Positions 46,272 through 54,740 of a DNA stretch of 64,000 nt are shown here, one piece after another (position 1 is the stretch's first letter; each line of letters begins with the position of its first letter). Below the pieces are notes generated by a model that saw nothing but the letters and a program-made list of their open reading frames with translations, was not told the DNA's origin and searched no databases. Position numbers and translations under genes: made by a program. The stretch is from Litoribacterium kuwaitense (GTDB lineage: Bacteria; Bacillota; Bacilli; Bacillales; DSM-28697). The stretch lies in assembly GCF_011058155.1 (NCBI RefSeq), contig NZ_JAALFC010000009.1:36147-100146 (forward strand), written 5' to 3'.

Positions 46272-47087
46272 CTATGTGTTTTTGTCTTCCTTCTCATAAA
46301 GGTATGAACGTTGTGTCTCATCTGTAAAATAAATGTCAAGTGCAATATTTTCCGCATTCCGGAGTAGAAACAGGTTCATCACTTGGCGAAGGGCATCTGC
46401 TTCAGACGTTTGCTTCTGGATGTTTGTTGCCCGAAAAAGTGGATCGAGCTGAACAACGGCACTGCTTCCAACGAGGCGGATATCATTTCTTTCATCATGA
46501 ATGAAAGACTCGCCAAGGTTTTTATGATCATACATAATTGAATAAGTGGATTTTTCTGGAAAGGTTGCTGTTAAATAAAAAGCAGAAAAATAAGGGCTCT
46601 CTGTTTCATTTTCTTCAGCAAGCTCTTCCCGATCAAATGGGTTCGCCTCGTATGTTTTTACTTCTCCTGAGCTCAGGGTAACCTTAATATGTGCCTGTTT
46701 AAAATCATTTTGCAACGCAAAGGTTTGCAGCGTTTCATAAAGAATTTCTTTTGCTTTTCGGTTCTCGACAGAGCTTAAAGTTTCATGGAGTGGGCTTAGT
46801 CGCTCAATGGCAGCTTCTCCATGAAGTACTTCAGACGAGCGATCATCACGAAGTTCTATCATGTCAATCGTATCGTCATTTGTCCCGACAAACAAGGCAA
46901 ACTCATGATCTTCTGGAAGTGTTGCGTTAAAGGAAAATGATTGAAAGGGGAGAGACGTCATTTGGTCTTTTGATTGATCATCCATTTCATTTGGAGGCGG
47001 TGCATCAATATCTTCGGGCTGTACTCCGCAACTAGTCAGACTAAGGCAAGCTACAAAAATCAGTAATAGACGCTTGAAATAATCCAT
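46272..47087 (-). CDS. Lipoprotein with two YusW-like domains
   Basis: 271 residues from ATG 47087, which follows AAAGGGGAGACATTA; the longer open frame lacks a ribosome site. Lipobox LTSC (Cys18). Two related domains follow, about 45-155 and 170-270, each with the pattern F..F.L.A.FPE, an acidic strand, GxxAVxxLxPL and an amphipathic helix ending in a ....I.FTDGE..Y-type strand. This tandem arrangement resembles YusW-like extracytoplasmic proteins. Function unknown. Confidence 0.65.
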   Translation of the reverse strand: MDYFKRLLLIFVACLSLTSCGVQPEDIDAPPPNEMDDQSKDQMTSLPFQSFSFNATLPEDHEFALFVGTNDDTIDMIELRDDRSSEVLHGEAAIERLSPLHETLSSVENRKAKEILYETLQTFALQNDFKQAHIKVTLSSGEVKTYEANPFDREELAEENETESPYFSAFYLTATFPEKSTYSIMYDHKNLGESFIHDERNDIRLVGSSAVVQLDPLFRATNIQKQTSEADALRQVMNLFLLRNAENIALDIYFTDETQRSYLYEKEDKNT

Positions 47088-47181
47088 TAATGTCTCCCCT
47101 TTCTGTGAACTGGCAATGTTTTGCATTTGAAATTTACTTTTCCCTGAAAACACATTTTTATGTGAAAAAGATAAAAAGATA

Positions 47182-47241
47182 TTGAAAAGTGTTTTTCATT
47201 TTTGTACACTTTTTATAAACCGATTTACTAAATCGATTTAG
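47182..47241 (+). promoter_or_regulatory. Promoter and LacI-family operator of the hexulose-phosphate operon
   Basis: -35 TTGAAA (47182-47187), 17-bp spacer, -10 TACACT (47205-47210), then a perfect 14-bp palindrome CTAAATCGATTTAG at 47228-47241, just past the expected transcription start. A near-identical sequence lies inside the first gene at 47467-47480. Confidence 0.75.
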
Positions 47242-47250
47242 GGTGATAAG

Positions 47251-48276
47251 TTGAAAAAAACGACAATGGCAGATGTGGCTCGCGAAGCAGGTGTATCAAA
47301 AAGTACCGTTTCTCAGTATGTAAACGGGCGCTACGACTATATGAGTGAGCAAACGAAGCAAACGATTGAACGAGCGATTGAAGCGCTTTCTTACCGTCCG
47401 AATACACTTGCAAGAAGCTTGAAGCAGAAGCAGACGTCAACGATTGGCGTCATTGTAGCTAATTTACTAAATCAATTTAGCTCTGAGGTTGTCCGTGTCG
47501 TCGAAAGTGTTTGTCATGACGAAGGCTTTCACGTCTTTGTCTGTAATGCTGAAGATGACCCGGCAAAGGAGAAGCAATACATTGAAATGCTGCTTGACAG
47601 ACAGGTGGACGGACTAGTTCTTTTTCCGACAGAAGCGAACAAAGCATATTATGCCTCGCTACTTAAGCAAGGGTATCCGCTCGTCTGTTTAGATCGACTC
47701 GTCGATGGGTTAGACGCCCCGTTTGTACTGCTTGATCATGCCCAAGCGTCGATGCTTGCTGTCGATTATTTAGTTTCCAAAGGTCATCGAGACATTGGTT
47801 TTATCGGAATGCCTGTCGGTGAGGTGATCACAGCACGGATCGAGCGACGAGAAGCATTTGAGGCAGCGATGAGGCATCGGGATTTACGTATAAACGAACA
47901 TTGGCTGCAAAATGTCCCTTTAGACAATATGCATGACGTTTTAGAAGACATGTTTTACGATGATGGACCAACGGCATTAATCGCGGCCAACGATCAAACG
48001 TTGAATGAAGTGTTGATGTATGCAAAGAAGAAAAAAATGAAACTGCCGGAAGCTTTTAGTGTCGTATCTATGGACCACGTTAGTTATGCACCATTTTTTA
48101 CACCGAGCATCACGACGATTGCTCAGCCGGCAACGGAGATGGCTGAATGTGCTGCACATTGGCTTCTTCAATGGATTACATCAGGTGAACGGCCGAGTGA
48201 AGCTGTTATGCGCCGATTCGCACCGAAATTGACAATACGAGAAAGCTGTAAAGAGAACGGTGAATTAGGAGAGTGA
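47251..48276 (+). CDS. LacI-family transcriptional repressor (KdgR-like)
   Basis: 341 residues. N-terminal helix-turn-helix TMADVAREAGVSKSTVSQYV and hinge YRPNTLARSLKQK, then a periplasmic-binding-protein-like sensor (TSTIGVIVANLLNQFSSEVV; RQVDGLVLFPTEA; GPTALIAANDQTLNEVL; AQPATEMAECAA). TTG 47251 is the start, with GGGTGATAAG before it. Its gene heads an operon with a KdgK-like kinase and hxlAB, and an operator overlaps its promoter, so autorepression relieved by a pathway sugar or sugar phosphate is likely. Resemblance is closest to KdgR-type regulators of keto-deoxy-sugar genes. Confidence 0.9.
   Translation: MKKTTMADVAREAGVSKSTVSQYVNGRYDYMSEQTKQTIERAIEALSYRPNTLARSLKQKQTSTIGVIVANLLNQFSSEVVRVVESVCHDEGFHVFVCNAEDDPAKEKQYIEMLLDRQVDGLVLFPTEANKAYYASLLKQGYPLVCLDRLVDGLDAPFVLLDHAQASMLAVDYLVSKGHRDIGFIGMPVGEVITARIERREAFEAAMRHRDLRINEHWLQNVPLDNMHDVLEDMFYDDGPTALIAANDQTLNEVLMYAKKKKMKLPEAFSVVSMDHVSYAPFFTPSITTIAQPATEMAECAAHWLLQWITSGERPSEAVMRRFAPKLTIRESCKENGELGE
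47467..47480 (+). promoter_or_regulatory. Second LacI-type operator inside the regulator gene
   Basis: CTAAATCAATTTAG, within the 19-base match ATTTACTAAATCAATTTAG, differs at one base from the promoter operator, centre-to-centre distance 239 bp. The spacing is suitable for repression by DNA looping or by a roadblock. Confidence 0.6.
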
Positions 48277-48281
48277 AGAAG

Positions 48282-49232
48282 ATGCCAGAGATCATAACCA
48301 TTGGGGACGCAATGGTGACAATGAATCCGCTGCGCAGAGGACCTCTGCGCTTTAGCGATACCTTTGAGCGTACAGCGGGTGGCGCGGAGTTGAATGTAGC
48401 CATCGGCTGCGCCCGTCTCGGTTTATCGACAGGCTGGATCAGTCGTTTAGGCAAGGACGAATTTGGCCGATATTTAAAGCATTTTGCTCAAGGTGAAGGT
48501 ATTGATATGAGTCACGTTTCGTTCTCTCAACATGCGCCTACTTCTGTGAACTTTAAAGAAATCAACGAGGATGGGAGTGGACGGACGTTTTATTATCGGC
48601 ATCCGTCGCCAATCACATCTTTAAAAGCCAACGATATCGCCGATCGCTGGTTTGGCTCCGCACAGATTTTTCATATGACAGGGGTTTACCCAGCGATTCA
48701 TCCGGAACACCGTGCCGTCATGATGGAGCTATTAAAGAAAGCGAAGGCTCATGGGGTCACGGTCGTGATGGATCCGAATATTCGTTTGAAATTATGGGAT
48801 GCCGATGAAGCAAAAGAAACGCTGACCTCTTTTCTTCCTTATGTGGATGTGTTGTTAACAGGCGATGAAGAGGGAGAGCTCTTATTTGAAACGCAAGTGC
48901 CGGAAGAAATCGCTGCTCAGGCACAGGCGTATGGGATTCATACTGTAGCTGTAAAGATGGGTGCGCAAGGATCATTTGCCAAGCGTAAGGATCAACAACA
49001 CTATTGTTCAGCGCGAAAGCCACGAAAAATCGTTGATACCGTAGGGGCTGGAGATGGCTTTGATGCAGGCTTTATTTACGGATTATTAAAAGGTTTAACG
49101 CTTGAGGAGACACTCACGTTTGCAAATACAATTGGCTCAATGGTGGTCAGTGTATCGGGTGATAATGAAGGGCTTCCATATCTTGAAGACGTTCTTGCAA
49201 TCTTAAACGAAGAAAAAACGATTGAAAGGTAG
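48282..49232 (+). CDS. PfkB-family sugar kinase, 2-keto-3-deoxygluconate kinase-like
   Basis: 316 residues from ATG 48282 (GGAGAGTGAAGAAG before it; a GTG at 48273 overlaps the regulator stop). GDAMVTMNPLRRGPLRF, TAGGAELNVAIGCARLG, SRLGKDEFGRYL and YYRHPSPITSL follow the KdgK pattern; the anion-hole and catalytic Asp are in DTVGAGDGFDAGF. KdgK enzymes phosphorylate keto-acid sugars on O6, but many relatives act on other ketoses. In this operon it is the only kinase, so it probably makes the hexulose-6-phosphate (or keto-acid-6-phosphate) used by HxlA/HxlB. Confidence 0.85.
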   Translation: MPEIITIGDAMVTMNPLRRGPLRFSDTFERTAGGAELNVAIGCARLGLSTGWISRLGKDEFGRYLKHFAQGEGIDMSHVSFSQHAPTSVNFKEINEDGSGRTFYYRHPSPITSLKANDIADRWFGSAQIFHMTGVYPAIHPEHRAVMMELLKKAKAHGVTVVMDPNIRLKLWDADEAKETLTSFLPYVDVLLTGDEEGELLFETQVPEEIAAQAQAYGIHTVAVKMGAQGSFAKRKDQQHYCSARKPRKIVDTVGAGDGFDAGFIYGLLKGLTLEETLTFANTIGSMVVSVSGDNEGLPYLEDVLAILNEEKTIER

Positions 49233-49243
49233 GGGGTGTAAAG

Positions 49244-49870
49244 ATGAAGCTTCAGCTTGCGTTAGATCGTTTGTCTGAAAAAGAAGCGTTTGCCATGGCG
49301 CAACAAGTGAAACATGAAGTCGATTGGTTTGAAGTGGGTACTGGTGTGATCAAGCAGTACGGCATGTCATTCGTTACGAAAATGAAAGAAACATTCCCGG
49401 AGCATACCATCGTTGCCGATATGAAAACGTGCGATGCGGGGAAGCATGAAGCTTTGCAAGCATTTGATGCAGGCGCTGATGTGACAACAGTGATGGCTTT
49501 CTCGCACCTCAAGACAATGACTGAAATGCTTGAGGTCGCTGAACGAACAAATCAACGCGTCATGGTCGATCTGCTCGGTGTCACAGACCGAACACTCGTC
49601 GAGAAAATATACGAGGCAGGAGCACGGTTTTTTAGCTTGCATGCAGGTAAAGATATGCAGCAAGAAGGCCAAACGGCAGCAGTATCACAGCACCGACTAG
49701 TGGCCGACCTTCCTGACGCTACATTTACAGTCGCGGGAGGAATCAACTTACAAACTGTCCCCGCATTTTTGCCCATCCAGCCTGAAGCGATCATAGTCGG
49801 GAGTGCGATTACAAAGGCGGCAGATCCCCAAGAGGCTGCCAGAGCAATTCGGGAGGTGATCAATCAGTGA
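49244..49870 (+). CDS. hxlA: 3-Hexulose-6-phosphate synthase (HxlA)
   Basis: 208-residue (beta/alpha)8 barrel of the orotidine-5'-P decarboxylase suprafamily. Residues ADMKTCDAG (Asp59, Lys61, Asp64) are the shared catalytic triad, LHAGKDMQQEG (His133) and AGGINLQTVPAF complete the site. HxGxD rather than the HRSRD of 3-keto-L-gulonate-6-P decarboxylases points to the HPS branch, which joins formaldehyde to ribulose-5-P or runs in reverse. GGTAGGGGGTGTAAAG precedes ATG. The stop overlaps hxlB (GTGA). Confidence 0.88.
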   Translation: MKLQLALDRLSEKEAFAMAQQVKHEVDWFEVGTGVIKQYGMSFVTKMKETFPEHTIVADMKTCDAGKHEALQAFDAGADVTTVMAFSHLKTMTEMLEVAERTNQRVMVDLLGVTDRTLVEKIYEAGARFFSLHAGKDMQQEGQTAAVSQHRLVADLPDATFTVAGGINLQTVPAFLPIQPEAIIVGSAITKAADPQEAARAIREVINQ

Positions 49871-50418
49871 AAGAGACGATGAAAACTGTAGCGAATGAAG
49901 TCCTTACAGTAGTAGAGAGAGTATCTGAGCATGAAGCTGAAGCGGTTGCTCACGCTTTGTTGGAAAGCAATCGTATCTTCGTTTCCGGTGAAGGCCGCTC
50001 CGGTTTAGTTGGAAAAACTTTTGCAATGCGGTTAATGCACGGTGGTTTTCCCGTGTTTGTGATTGGTGAAACAATCACTCCGAGTGTAGCTGAAGGAGAT
50101 TTATTTCTTGCGATTTCTGGTTCAGGCTCAACAGGAAGCATTGTATCTCAAGCCGAGAAAGCGAAGCGTGCTGGAAGTCGGGTGGTTGCTGTGACAACAA
50201 ACGGTACGTCGCCCTTAGCTCAATTGGCAGAGCATGTGCTTGAGATTCCAGCAGCAACAAAATACAGACGAAAAGAGGAGCCTCCAACTATTCAGCCTTT
50301 AGGAAACCAGTTCGATCAAAGTCTCCACTTAGTGTTAGACGCGATCATTATCTATGCCCTTGAAAAGAGCAAGATGGATCATGAAACAATGACAAAACGG
50401 CACGCCAATACAGAATAG
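49867..50418 (+). CDS. hxlB: 6-Phospho-3-hexuloisomerase (HxlB)
   Basis: 183 residues, SIS-domain isomerase converting 3-hexulose-6-P to fructose-6-P. SGEGRSGLVGKTFAMRLMH, GETITPSVAEGDLFLAISG and QPLGNQFDQSLHLVLDAI are the PHI hallmarks, the last containing the catalytic residues. GTG 49867 overlaps the hxlA stop, with GGGAGGTGATC upstream inside hxlA. In B. subtilis hxlAB belong to a formaldehyde-detoxification operon under HxlR; here no hxlR is present and the pair sits in a sugar operon. Confidence 0.9.
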   Translation: MKETMKTVANEVLTVVERVSEHEAEAVAHALLESNRIFVSGEGRSGLVGKTFAMRLMHGGFPVFVIGETITPSVAEGDLFLAISGSGSTGSIVSQAEKAKRAGSRVVAVTTNGTSPLAQLAEHVLEIPAATKYRRKEEPPTIQPLGNQFDQSLHLVLDAIIIYALEKSKMDHETMTKRHANTE

Positions 50419-50430
50419 GAGGACGAGGAC

Positions 50431-51447
50431 ATGGCAGATATCGTCGTAAACAAAGAAGAATTAGAAAAGCTGGTCGTAGATCGTTTGACAGAAGCAGGTT
50501 TGACAGAAGCAGTAGCGGTAAATGTGGCAGAAGTATTGGTGCATGCAGATGTCAGAGGTGTGCACTCGCATGGGGTTCTTCGGACTGAGCATTACGTGAA
50601 ACGCTTAAATGAGGGTGGATTAAATCAAAACGCCAATTATACGTTCACAGCAACAGGTCCATGTAGCGGCATATTTGATGGGGACAATGGACTTGGTCAC
50701 GACATTACTAAACAAGCTATGAATGAAGCGATCAAAATGGCAAAAACAAATGGACTTGGGGCAGTCGTTGTGAAAAACTCCAGCCATTGTGGCGCATTAT
50801 CGTATTTTGTCCAGCAAGCTGCAAATGAAGGCTTGATTGGGATGGCGATGACACATACGGATCAAATCGTAACACCTTTCGGAGGAGCTAAGCCTTTCTT
50901 TGGGACGAATCCAATCGCTTATGGATTCCCTGCAAAAAAACATAAGCCAGTCATTATGGATATGGCGACAAGCAATGTCGCCCTTGGGAAAATTCTTCAT
51001 GCAGAGGCAGCGGGAGAATCAATTCCCGAGCAATGGGGCGTAGATGAAAACGGAGAGCCGACGACCGACCCTTCACGTGTCAAGGCACTATCTCCTTTTG
51101 CTGGGCCAAAAGGCTACGGGTTGGGCATGGTTGTCGATATTATGTCTGGACTGCTTGCCGGCGCTGCTTTCGGGCCACATATAAAAACAATGTATGGCGA
51201 TTATAATCAATATCGTCAGCTCGGTCATTTTGTTTGGGCGATCAATCCAGGTCAATTTACCGATCCAGCAGAATTTTTAACGCAAATGGATGCAATGATC
51301 GACGAGCTTCACGCTCAGCCTGCTGCCAAAGGGTTCTCTAAGGTCATGGTTCCAGGCGAGCCAGAGCATTTGAAGGAAGAACAGTCACTGAAAGAGGGGA
51401 TTCCGGTCACAGAATCGGTTTATCAATATTTAAATGGAAGCAAATAA
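50431..51447 (+). CDS. NAD(P)-dependent dehydrogenase of the Ldh2 family, AllD-like
   Basis: 338 residues of the malate/L-lactate dehydrogenase-2 family (AllD, YiaK, ComC). [19 protein letters not shown] carries the conserved His/Arg pair; [26 protein letters not shown] and [16 protein letters not shown] follow. Closest resemblance from memory is to ureidoglycolate dehydrogenase AllD, but the operon has no allantoin genes, so a 2-hydroxy acid, keto acid or polyol linked to the sugar pathway is likelier. AGGAGGACGAGGAC precedes ATG. Last gene of the regulator-kinase-hxlAB operon. Confidence 0.85.
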   Translation: MADIVVNKEELEKLVVDRLTEAGLTEAVAVNVAEVLVHADVRGVHSHGVLRTEHYVKRLNEGGLNQNANYTFTATGPCSGIFDGDNGLGHDITKQAMNEAIKMAKTNGLGAVVVKNSSHCGALSYFVQQAANEGLIGMAMTHTDQIVTPFGGAKPFFGTNPIAYGFPAKKHKPVIMDMATSNVALGKILHAEAAGESIPEQWGVDENGEPTTDPSRVKALSPFAGPKGYGLGMVVDIMSGLLAGAAFGPHIKTMYGDYNQYRQLGHFVWAINPGQFTDPAEFLTQMDAMIDELHAQPAAKGFSKVMVPGEPEHLKEEQSLKEGIPVTESVYQYLNGSK

Positions 51448-51462
51448 GTAACGAACTTATGA

Positions 51463-51501
51463 AGACTCCTAGGTTTGTCTGCCGGACAGCGCTAGGAGTC
51501 T
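51463..51501 (+). terminator. Hairpin between the metabolic operon and the sugar importer
   Basis: Perfect ten-bp arms AGACTCCTAG and CTAGGAGTCT, followed by only AATTT; probably a partial terminator allowing some read-through. Confidence 0.55.
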
Positions 51502-51571
51502 AATTTCGTGACACGGTTTATGAAAAATTCATATTGGAGAAATCATTAAGCGAAAAAGCTGATGTTATCAA

Positions 51572-51632
51572 TTGACAACCTTTAGACATATAAATTAATA
51601 TAAACTACAATCAAAAAAAGAAAGCGCTTTCA
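51572..51632 (+). promoter_or_regulatory. Importer promoter with cre site
   Basis: -35 TTGACA (51572-51577) and an AT-rich -10 (TTAATA at 51595-51600 or TAATAT one base later). AGAAAGCGCTTTCA at 51619-51632 is a nearly perfect cre palindrome (one deviation at the first position) overlapping the untranslated leader next to the ribosome site, suited to repression by CcpA. Confidence 0.75.
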
Positions 51633-51650
51633 AAAAAGGAGGGAATGACA

Positions 51651-52898
51651 GTGAACTTTGCTCGTATAATAATCATCATGACGTGTCTTCTAATGATGAT
51701 CTCTGGCTGTACACCTGCGGCAGGAGAGCGAGGGGAAAAGCAAGAGATTACACTATGGTATTGGAATCGTAGTCTTGATGAAGACATTCTTGCCCAAGTT
51801 GAAGAGGTATTTCCCAATGTTGAATTAGATACCCAAAAAATTGGTGGAGATTTTAGATTGAAGCTGCAAACGACACTTGTAGGTCGTTCAGGAGGACCGG
51901 ACATTATCGCTTTCAACGATTGGATTTCGCAATATTTGCCTTATGAAGAATATTTCGTCAATCTTTATGATTATGGAGCTAAGGATGTCGAAGAGCAATA
52001 TTTAGAGTGGAAATGGAAGCTTGCCGAGACACAAGACGGAGAGAAATTGATCGCTTTGCCATTAGACACAGGACCTACAGGCTTATTTTATCGTGTCGAT
52101 TTGTTTGAGCAAGCGGGGTTGCCTACGGACCCTGACGAAGTCGCAGAACAGTTAAGCACGTGGGATGCGTATATCGAGGCGGGGAAACAGCTGCAAGAAG
52201 AAACGGGCGTTCATATGTTTGATAGCGCCTTACAAGTCTTTCGTGCGCAATTGAGTCAAAGTCCAATGAAGCATTTTACATCTGAAAATGAATACATTGG
52301 AGACGAAGCGCACATGAAAGAAATGTGGGATCGAGCGGTCTCGGTAGCTGAGCAAGGCTTAACGTTTGGAGAAGTGAGTGGAACGGATTGGAATGCAGGA
52401 TTAAATAACGGTCAGATTGCTTCCTTTGTGTCCGCTGTATGGCAAAAGAAAATTCTCGAAGATGCAGCACCAGATACAAGTGGGAAGTGGCGTATCGCAA
52501 GATCACCTGGGGGAGATGGCAACCAAGGGGGTTCGTTTCTTGGTGTCATGAACAGCTCCGAGCATAAAGAACTTTCTTATCAAATTATTGAATGGCTGAT
52601 GAGTCCGGAAAATCAAACGACCGCGTACAAAACGTATGATCTATTTCCAGCAGCCAAGTCTTCGCTTGAGAGCGGTGAACTGTCTTCGGAGGAAGCATTT
52701 TTTGGAGGGCAGGACACTTCCGAGGTTTTTGTGGAATCAGCGAAAAACGTGCCAGAAACGTATTTAAGTGAATATAAACAGCTCGTAAATAGCATCTTTG
52801 AACAGGAGCTTCAGCTGGTGGAAAAGAGAGGAAAGGACCCTGAGCAAGCATGGAATGACGTACAGAAAGCCATTTCACGGGAATTGTCTCGACGATAA
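51651..52898 (+). CDS. Sugar ABC transporter solute-binding lipoprotein
   Basis: About 415 residues of the family-1 extracellular solute-binding proteins (CUT1 class). Lipobox ISGC (MTCLLMMISGCTPAAG). ITLWYWNRS, GRSGGPDIIAFND and YRVDLFEQAGLPTDPD are typical. GTG 51651 has AAAGGAGGGAATGACA before it; ATG 51645 lies within that site. It captures a mono- or oligosaccharide for the two following permeases; the ligand is unknown and should be the substrate of the neighbouring operon. Confidence 0.88.
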   Translation: MNFARIIIIMTCLLMMISGCTPAAGERGEKQEITLWYWNRSLDEDILAQVEEVFPNVELDTQKIGGDFRLKLQTTLVGRSGGPDIIAFNDWISQYLPYEEYFVNLYDYGAKDVEEQYLEWKWKLAETQDGEKLIALPLDTGPTGLFYRVDLFEQAGLPTDPDEVAEQLSTWDAYIEAGKQLQEETGVHMFDSALQVFRAQLSQSPMKHFTSENEYIGDEAHMKEMWDRAVSVAEQGLTFGEVSGTDWNAGLNNGQIASFVSAVWQKKILEDAAPDTSGKWRIARSPGGDGNQGGSFLGVMNSSEHKELSYQIIEWLMSPENQTTAYKTYDLFPAAKSSLESGELSSEEAFFGGQDTSEVFVESAKNVPETYLSEYKQLVNSIFEQELQLVEKRGKDPEQAWNDVQKAISRELSRR

Positions 52899-52924
52899 AT
52901 TGTTAAAGAAGGGGATGAAATTCA

Positions 52925-53860
52925 TTGAAAAACACGGTCGAAACGACGACACCCGAGTCTGTAGTTGTAAGACCACGAAAGAAAAGTCTTTATCATGACA
53001 TTTGGAAGAACAGGGCGCTCTATCTGTTTATCTCACCGTTTTATATTTTGTTTTTAATTTTTGGATTATTCCCTATTTTGTATTCTGTGTTTCTTGCTTT
53101 TCAATCGTGGAACGGTCTTGGGGCCATGGAGTTCGTTGGCCTGGCACAATTTCAATATATGTTAACGGAGCCTGACTTTTGGCAGGCGGTCGGCAATACG
53201 TTTGCCATATGGTTTATATCAACAATTCCAATGCTGTTTTTTGCGATGATTCTTGCCGTCGTCCTTAATATACCGATGCTTAAATTCCGCGGAACGTATC
53301 GTACATTGTTTTTTGTAACGAATGTAACGTCGATCGTAGCTGTCGCGATTATCTTTCAATCAATCTTTAATAACGAATACGGCTTTCTTAATTATTTAAT
53401 GACGTTGGTTGGTTTGGAGCCTCTGGAATGGATTAATCATGGGGTGTTGGTAAAATTTGTCCTCGCTTCTATGGTCATATGGCGTTTCACAGGCTATAAC
53501 GCGATCATTTATCTCGCTGGGCTGCAAAGCATTCCGCAAACGTTATATGAAGCGGCGAAAATTGATGGTGCCAATGCGACGCAAACGTTTTTTAAAGTAA
53601 CGATTCCGCTGCTGAAGCCGGTCATCTTATTCACCCTTATTATGTCAACGATCGGTGGTATGCAGTTGTTTACTGAACCTCAAGTATTGCTCGGTGACTC
53701 GGGAGGCGTTGGTGCTAGTGGGATGACCCTTTCCTTGTATATGTACGCACAAGCTTTTGTTGAAAGTCAGTTTGGATATGCAGCCGCGGTTTCGTGGGCA
53801 TTATTTCTCTTGATTGGCGGTTTTTCATTCATCAATTGGAAATTTGTAAATCGGGTCTAA
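52925..53860 (+). CDS. Sugar ABC transporter permease (MalF/LacF type)
   Basis: 311 residues with six membrane segments. The EAA loop EAAKIDGANATQTFFKVTIP near residue 215 couples to an ATPase. N-terminal cytoplasmic extension of about 25 residues precedes the first helix. TTG 52925 with GGGGATGAAATTCA before it. It pairs with the next gene as the CUT1 membrane channel. Confidence 0.9.
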   Translation: MKNTVETTTPESVVVRPRKKSLYHDIWKNRALYLFISPFYILFLIFGLFPILYSVFLAFQSWNGLGAMEFVGLAQFQYMLTEPDFWQAVGNTFAIWFISTIPMLFFAMILAVVLNIPMLKFRGTYRTLFFVTNVTSIVAVAIIFQSIFNNEYGFLNYLMTLVGLEPLEWINHGVLVKFVLASMVIWRFTGYNAIIYLAGLQSIPQTLYEAAKIDGANATQTFFKVTIPLLKPVILFTLIMSTIGGMQLFTEPQVLLGDSGGVGASGMTLSLYMYAQAFVESQFGYAAAVSWALFLLIGGFSFINWKFVNRV

Positions 53861-53872
53861 GGGGGGGCATTG

Positions 53873-54697
53873 ATGGCTTCAAAACAAATGAAAATTGTTT
53901 TGCATACGATTTTACTCATCGGCGTCGTTGTGTCCATTTTTCCATTTTATTGGCTAGCTGTGATGTCAACAAACAGCACGAGTGAGATTCTTGCCTTTCC
54001 GCCTAATTTTCTTTTTGGCGACCAATTTATGACGAATGTGCAAAATGTCTTTGCGAATATTAATTTCTTCCAAGCGACGGCAAATACGTTGTTCGTTGCT
54101 GTCTTAACGACTGTCGGAACATTATTTTTCTGTTCTTTAGCCGGGTTTGCTTTTGCAAAATTTGATTTTCCAGGAAAGAATTTTCTCTTCATTTCCTTGC
54201 TAGCGACTATGATGATTCCTGCACAGCTTAGCTTTGTGCCTCAATTCCTTGTCATGGCGTTTATTGGGTGGGTAAATTCTTTTCAAGCCTTAATTGTACC
54301 TGGGCTAGCTGGTGCGTTCGGCATATTTTGGATTAGACAATACTGTCAGGAATCGGTACCTGATGAATTGCTTGACGCAGGGCGGCTTGATGGGTGTAGT
54401 CATTTTAGGCTTTACTGGCATGTGGCACTTCCTATATTGCGACCAGCGATGGCGTTTCTCGGTATATTTACGTTTATTGGTGTGTGGAATGATTACTTGT
54501 GGCCCCTCGTCGTGTTAAATGATTCGACCAAGTTTACGCTGCAGGTGATGCTCGCACAATTAAATGGTATTTATAACACAGATTACGGTATGGTCATGGC
54601 GGGTACGTTATTAGCGACATTGCCGTTAATCGTTCTGTTTGCGGTCTTCAGCCGCCAGTTTATTTCAGGAATTGCTGAAGGTGCCCTGAAAAGTTAA
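53873..54697 (+). CDS. Sugar ABC transporter permease (MalG/LacG type)
   Basis: About 274 residues, six membrane segments, MetI-like fold. The EAA loop is degenerate: the usual EAAxxDG reads LLDAGRLDGCSHFRLYWHVALP (shown here only as DAGRLDGCSHF). TAAGGGGGGGCATTG precedes ATG 53873. No ATPase gene follows; CUT1 importers in Bacilli generally share the MsmX/MsmK ATPase encoded elsewhere, and the terminator at 54708 closes the operon. Confidence 0.88.
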   Translation: MASKQMKIVLHTILLIGVVVSIFPFYWLAVMSTNSTSEILAFPPNFLFGDQFMTNVQNVFANINFFQATANTLFVAVLTTVGTLFFCSLAGFAFAKFDFPGKNFLFISLLATMMIPAQLSFVPQFLVMAFIGWVNSFQALIVPGLAGAFGIFWIRQYCQESVPDELLDAGRLDGCSHFRLYWHVALPILRPAMAFLGIFTFIGVWNDYLWPLVVLNDSTKFTLQVMLAQLNGIYNTDYGMVMAGTLLATLPLIVLFAVFSRQFISGIAEGALKS

Positions 54698-54707
54698 CAG
54701 ACACGCG

Positions 54708-54740
54708 AAAAACAGGATGCCGTCGTAGCATCCTGTTTTT
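54708..54740 (+). terminator. Terminator of the sugar importer operon
   Basis: Perfect 13-bp arms AAAAACAGGATGC and GCATCCTGTTTTT around a seven-base loop. Confidence 0.85.

Noticed and set aside
49867..50418. hxlAB as a formaldehyde detoxification operon
   Set aside because: No hxlR-type regulator; the genes are fused into a LacI-controlled carbohydrate operon with kinase, dehydrogenase and importer, so this simple reading was set aside as less likely.
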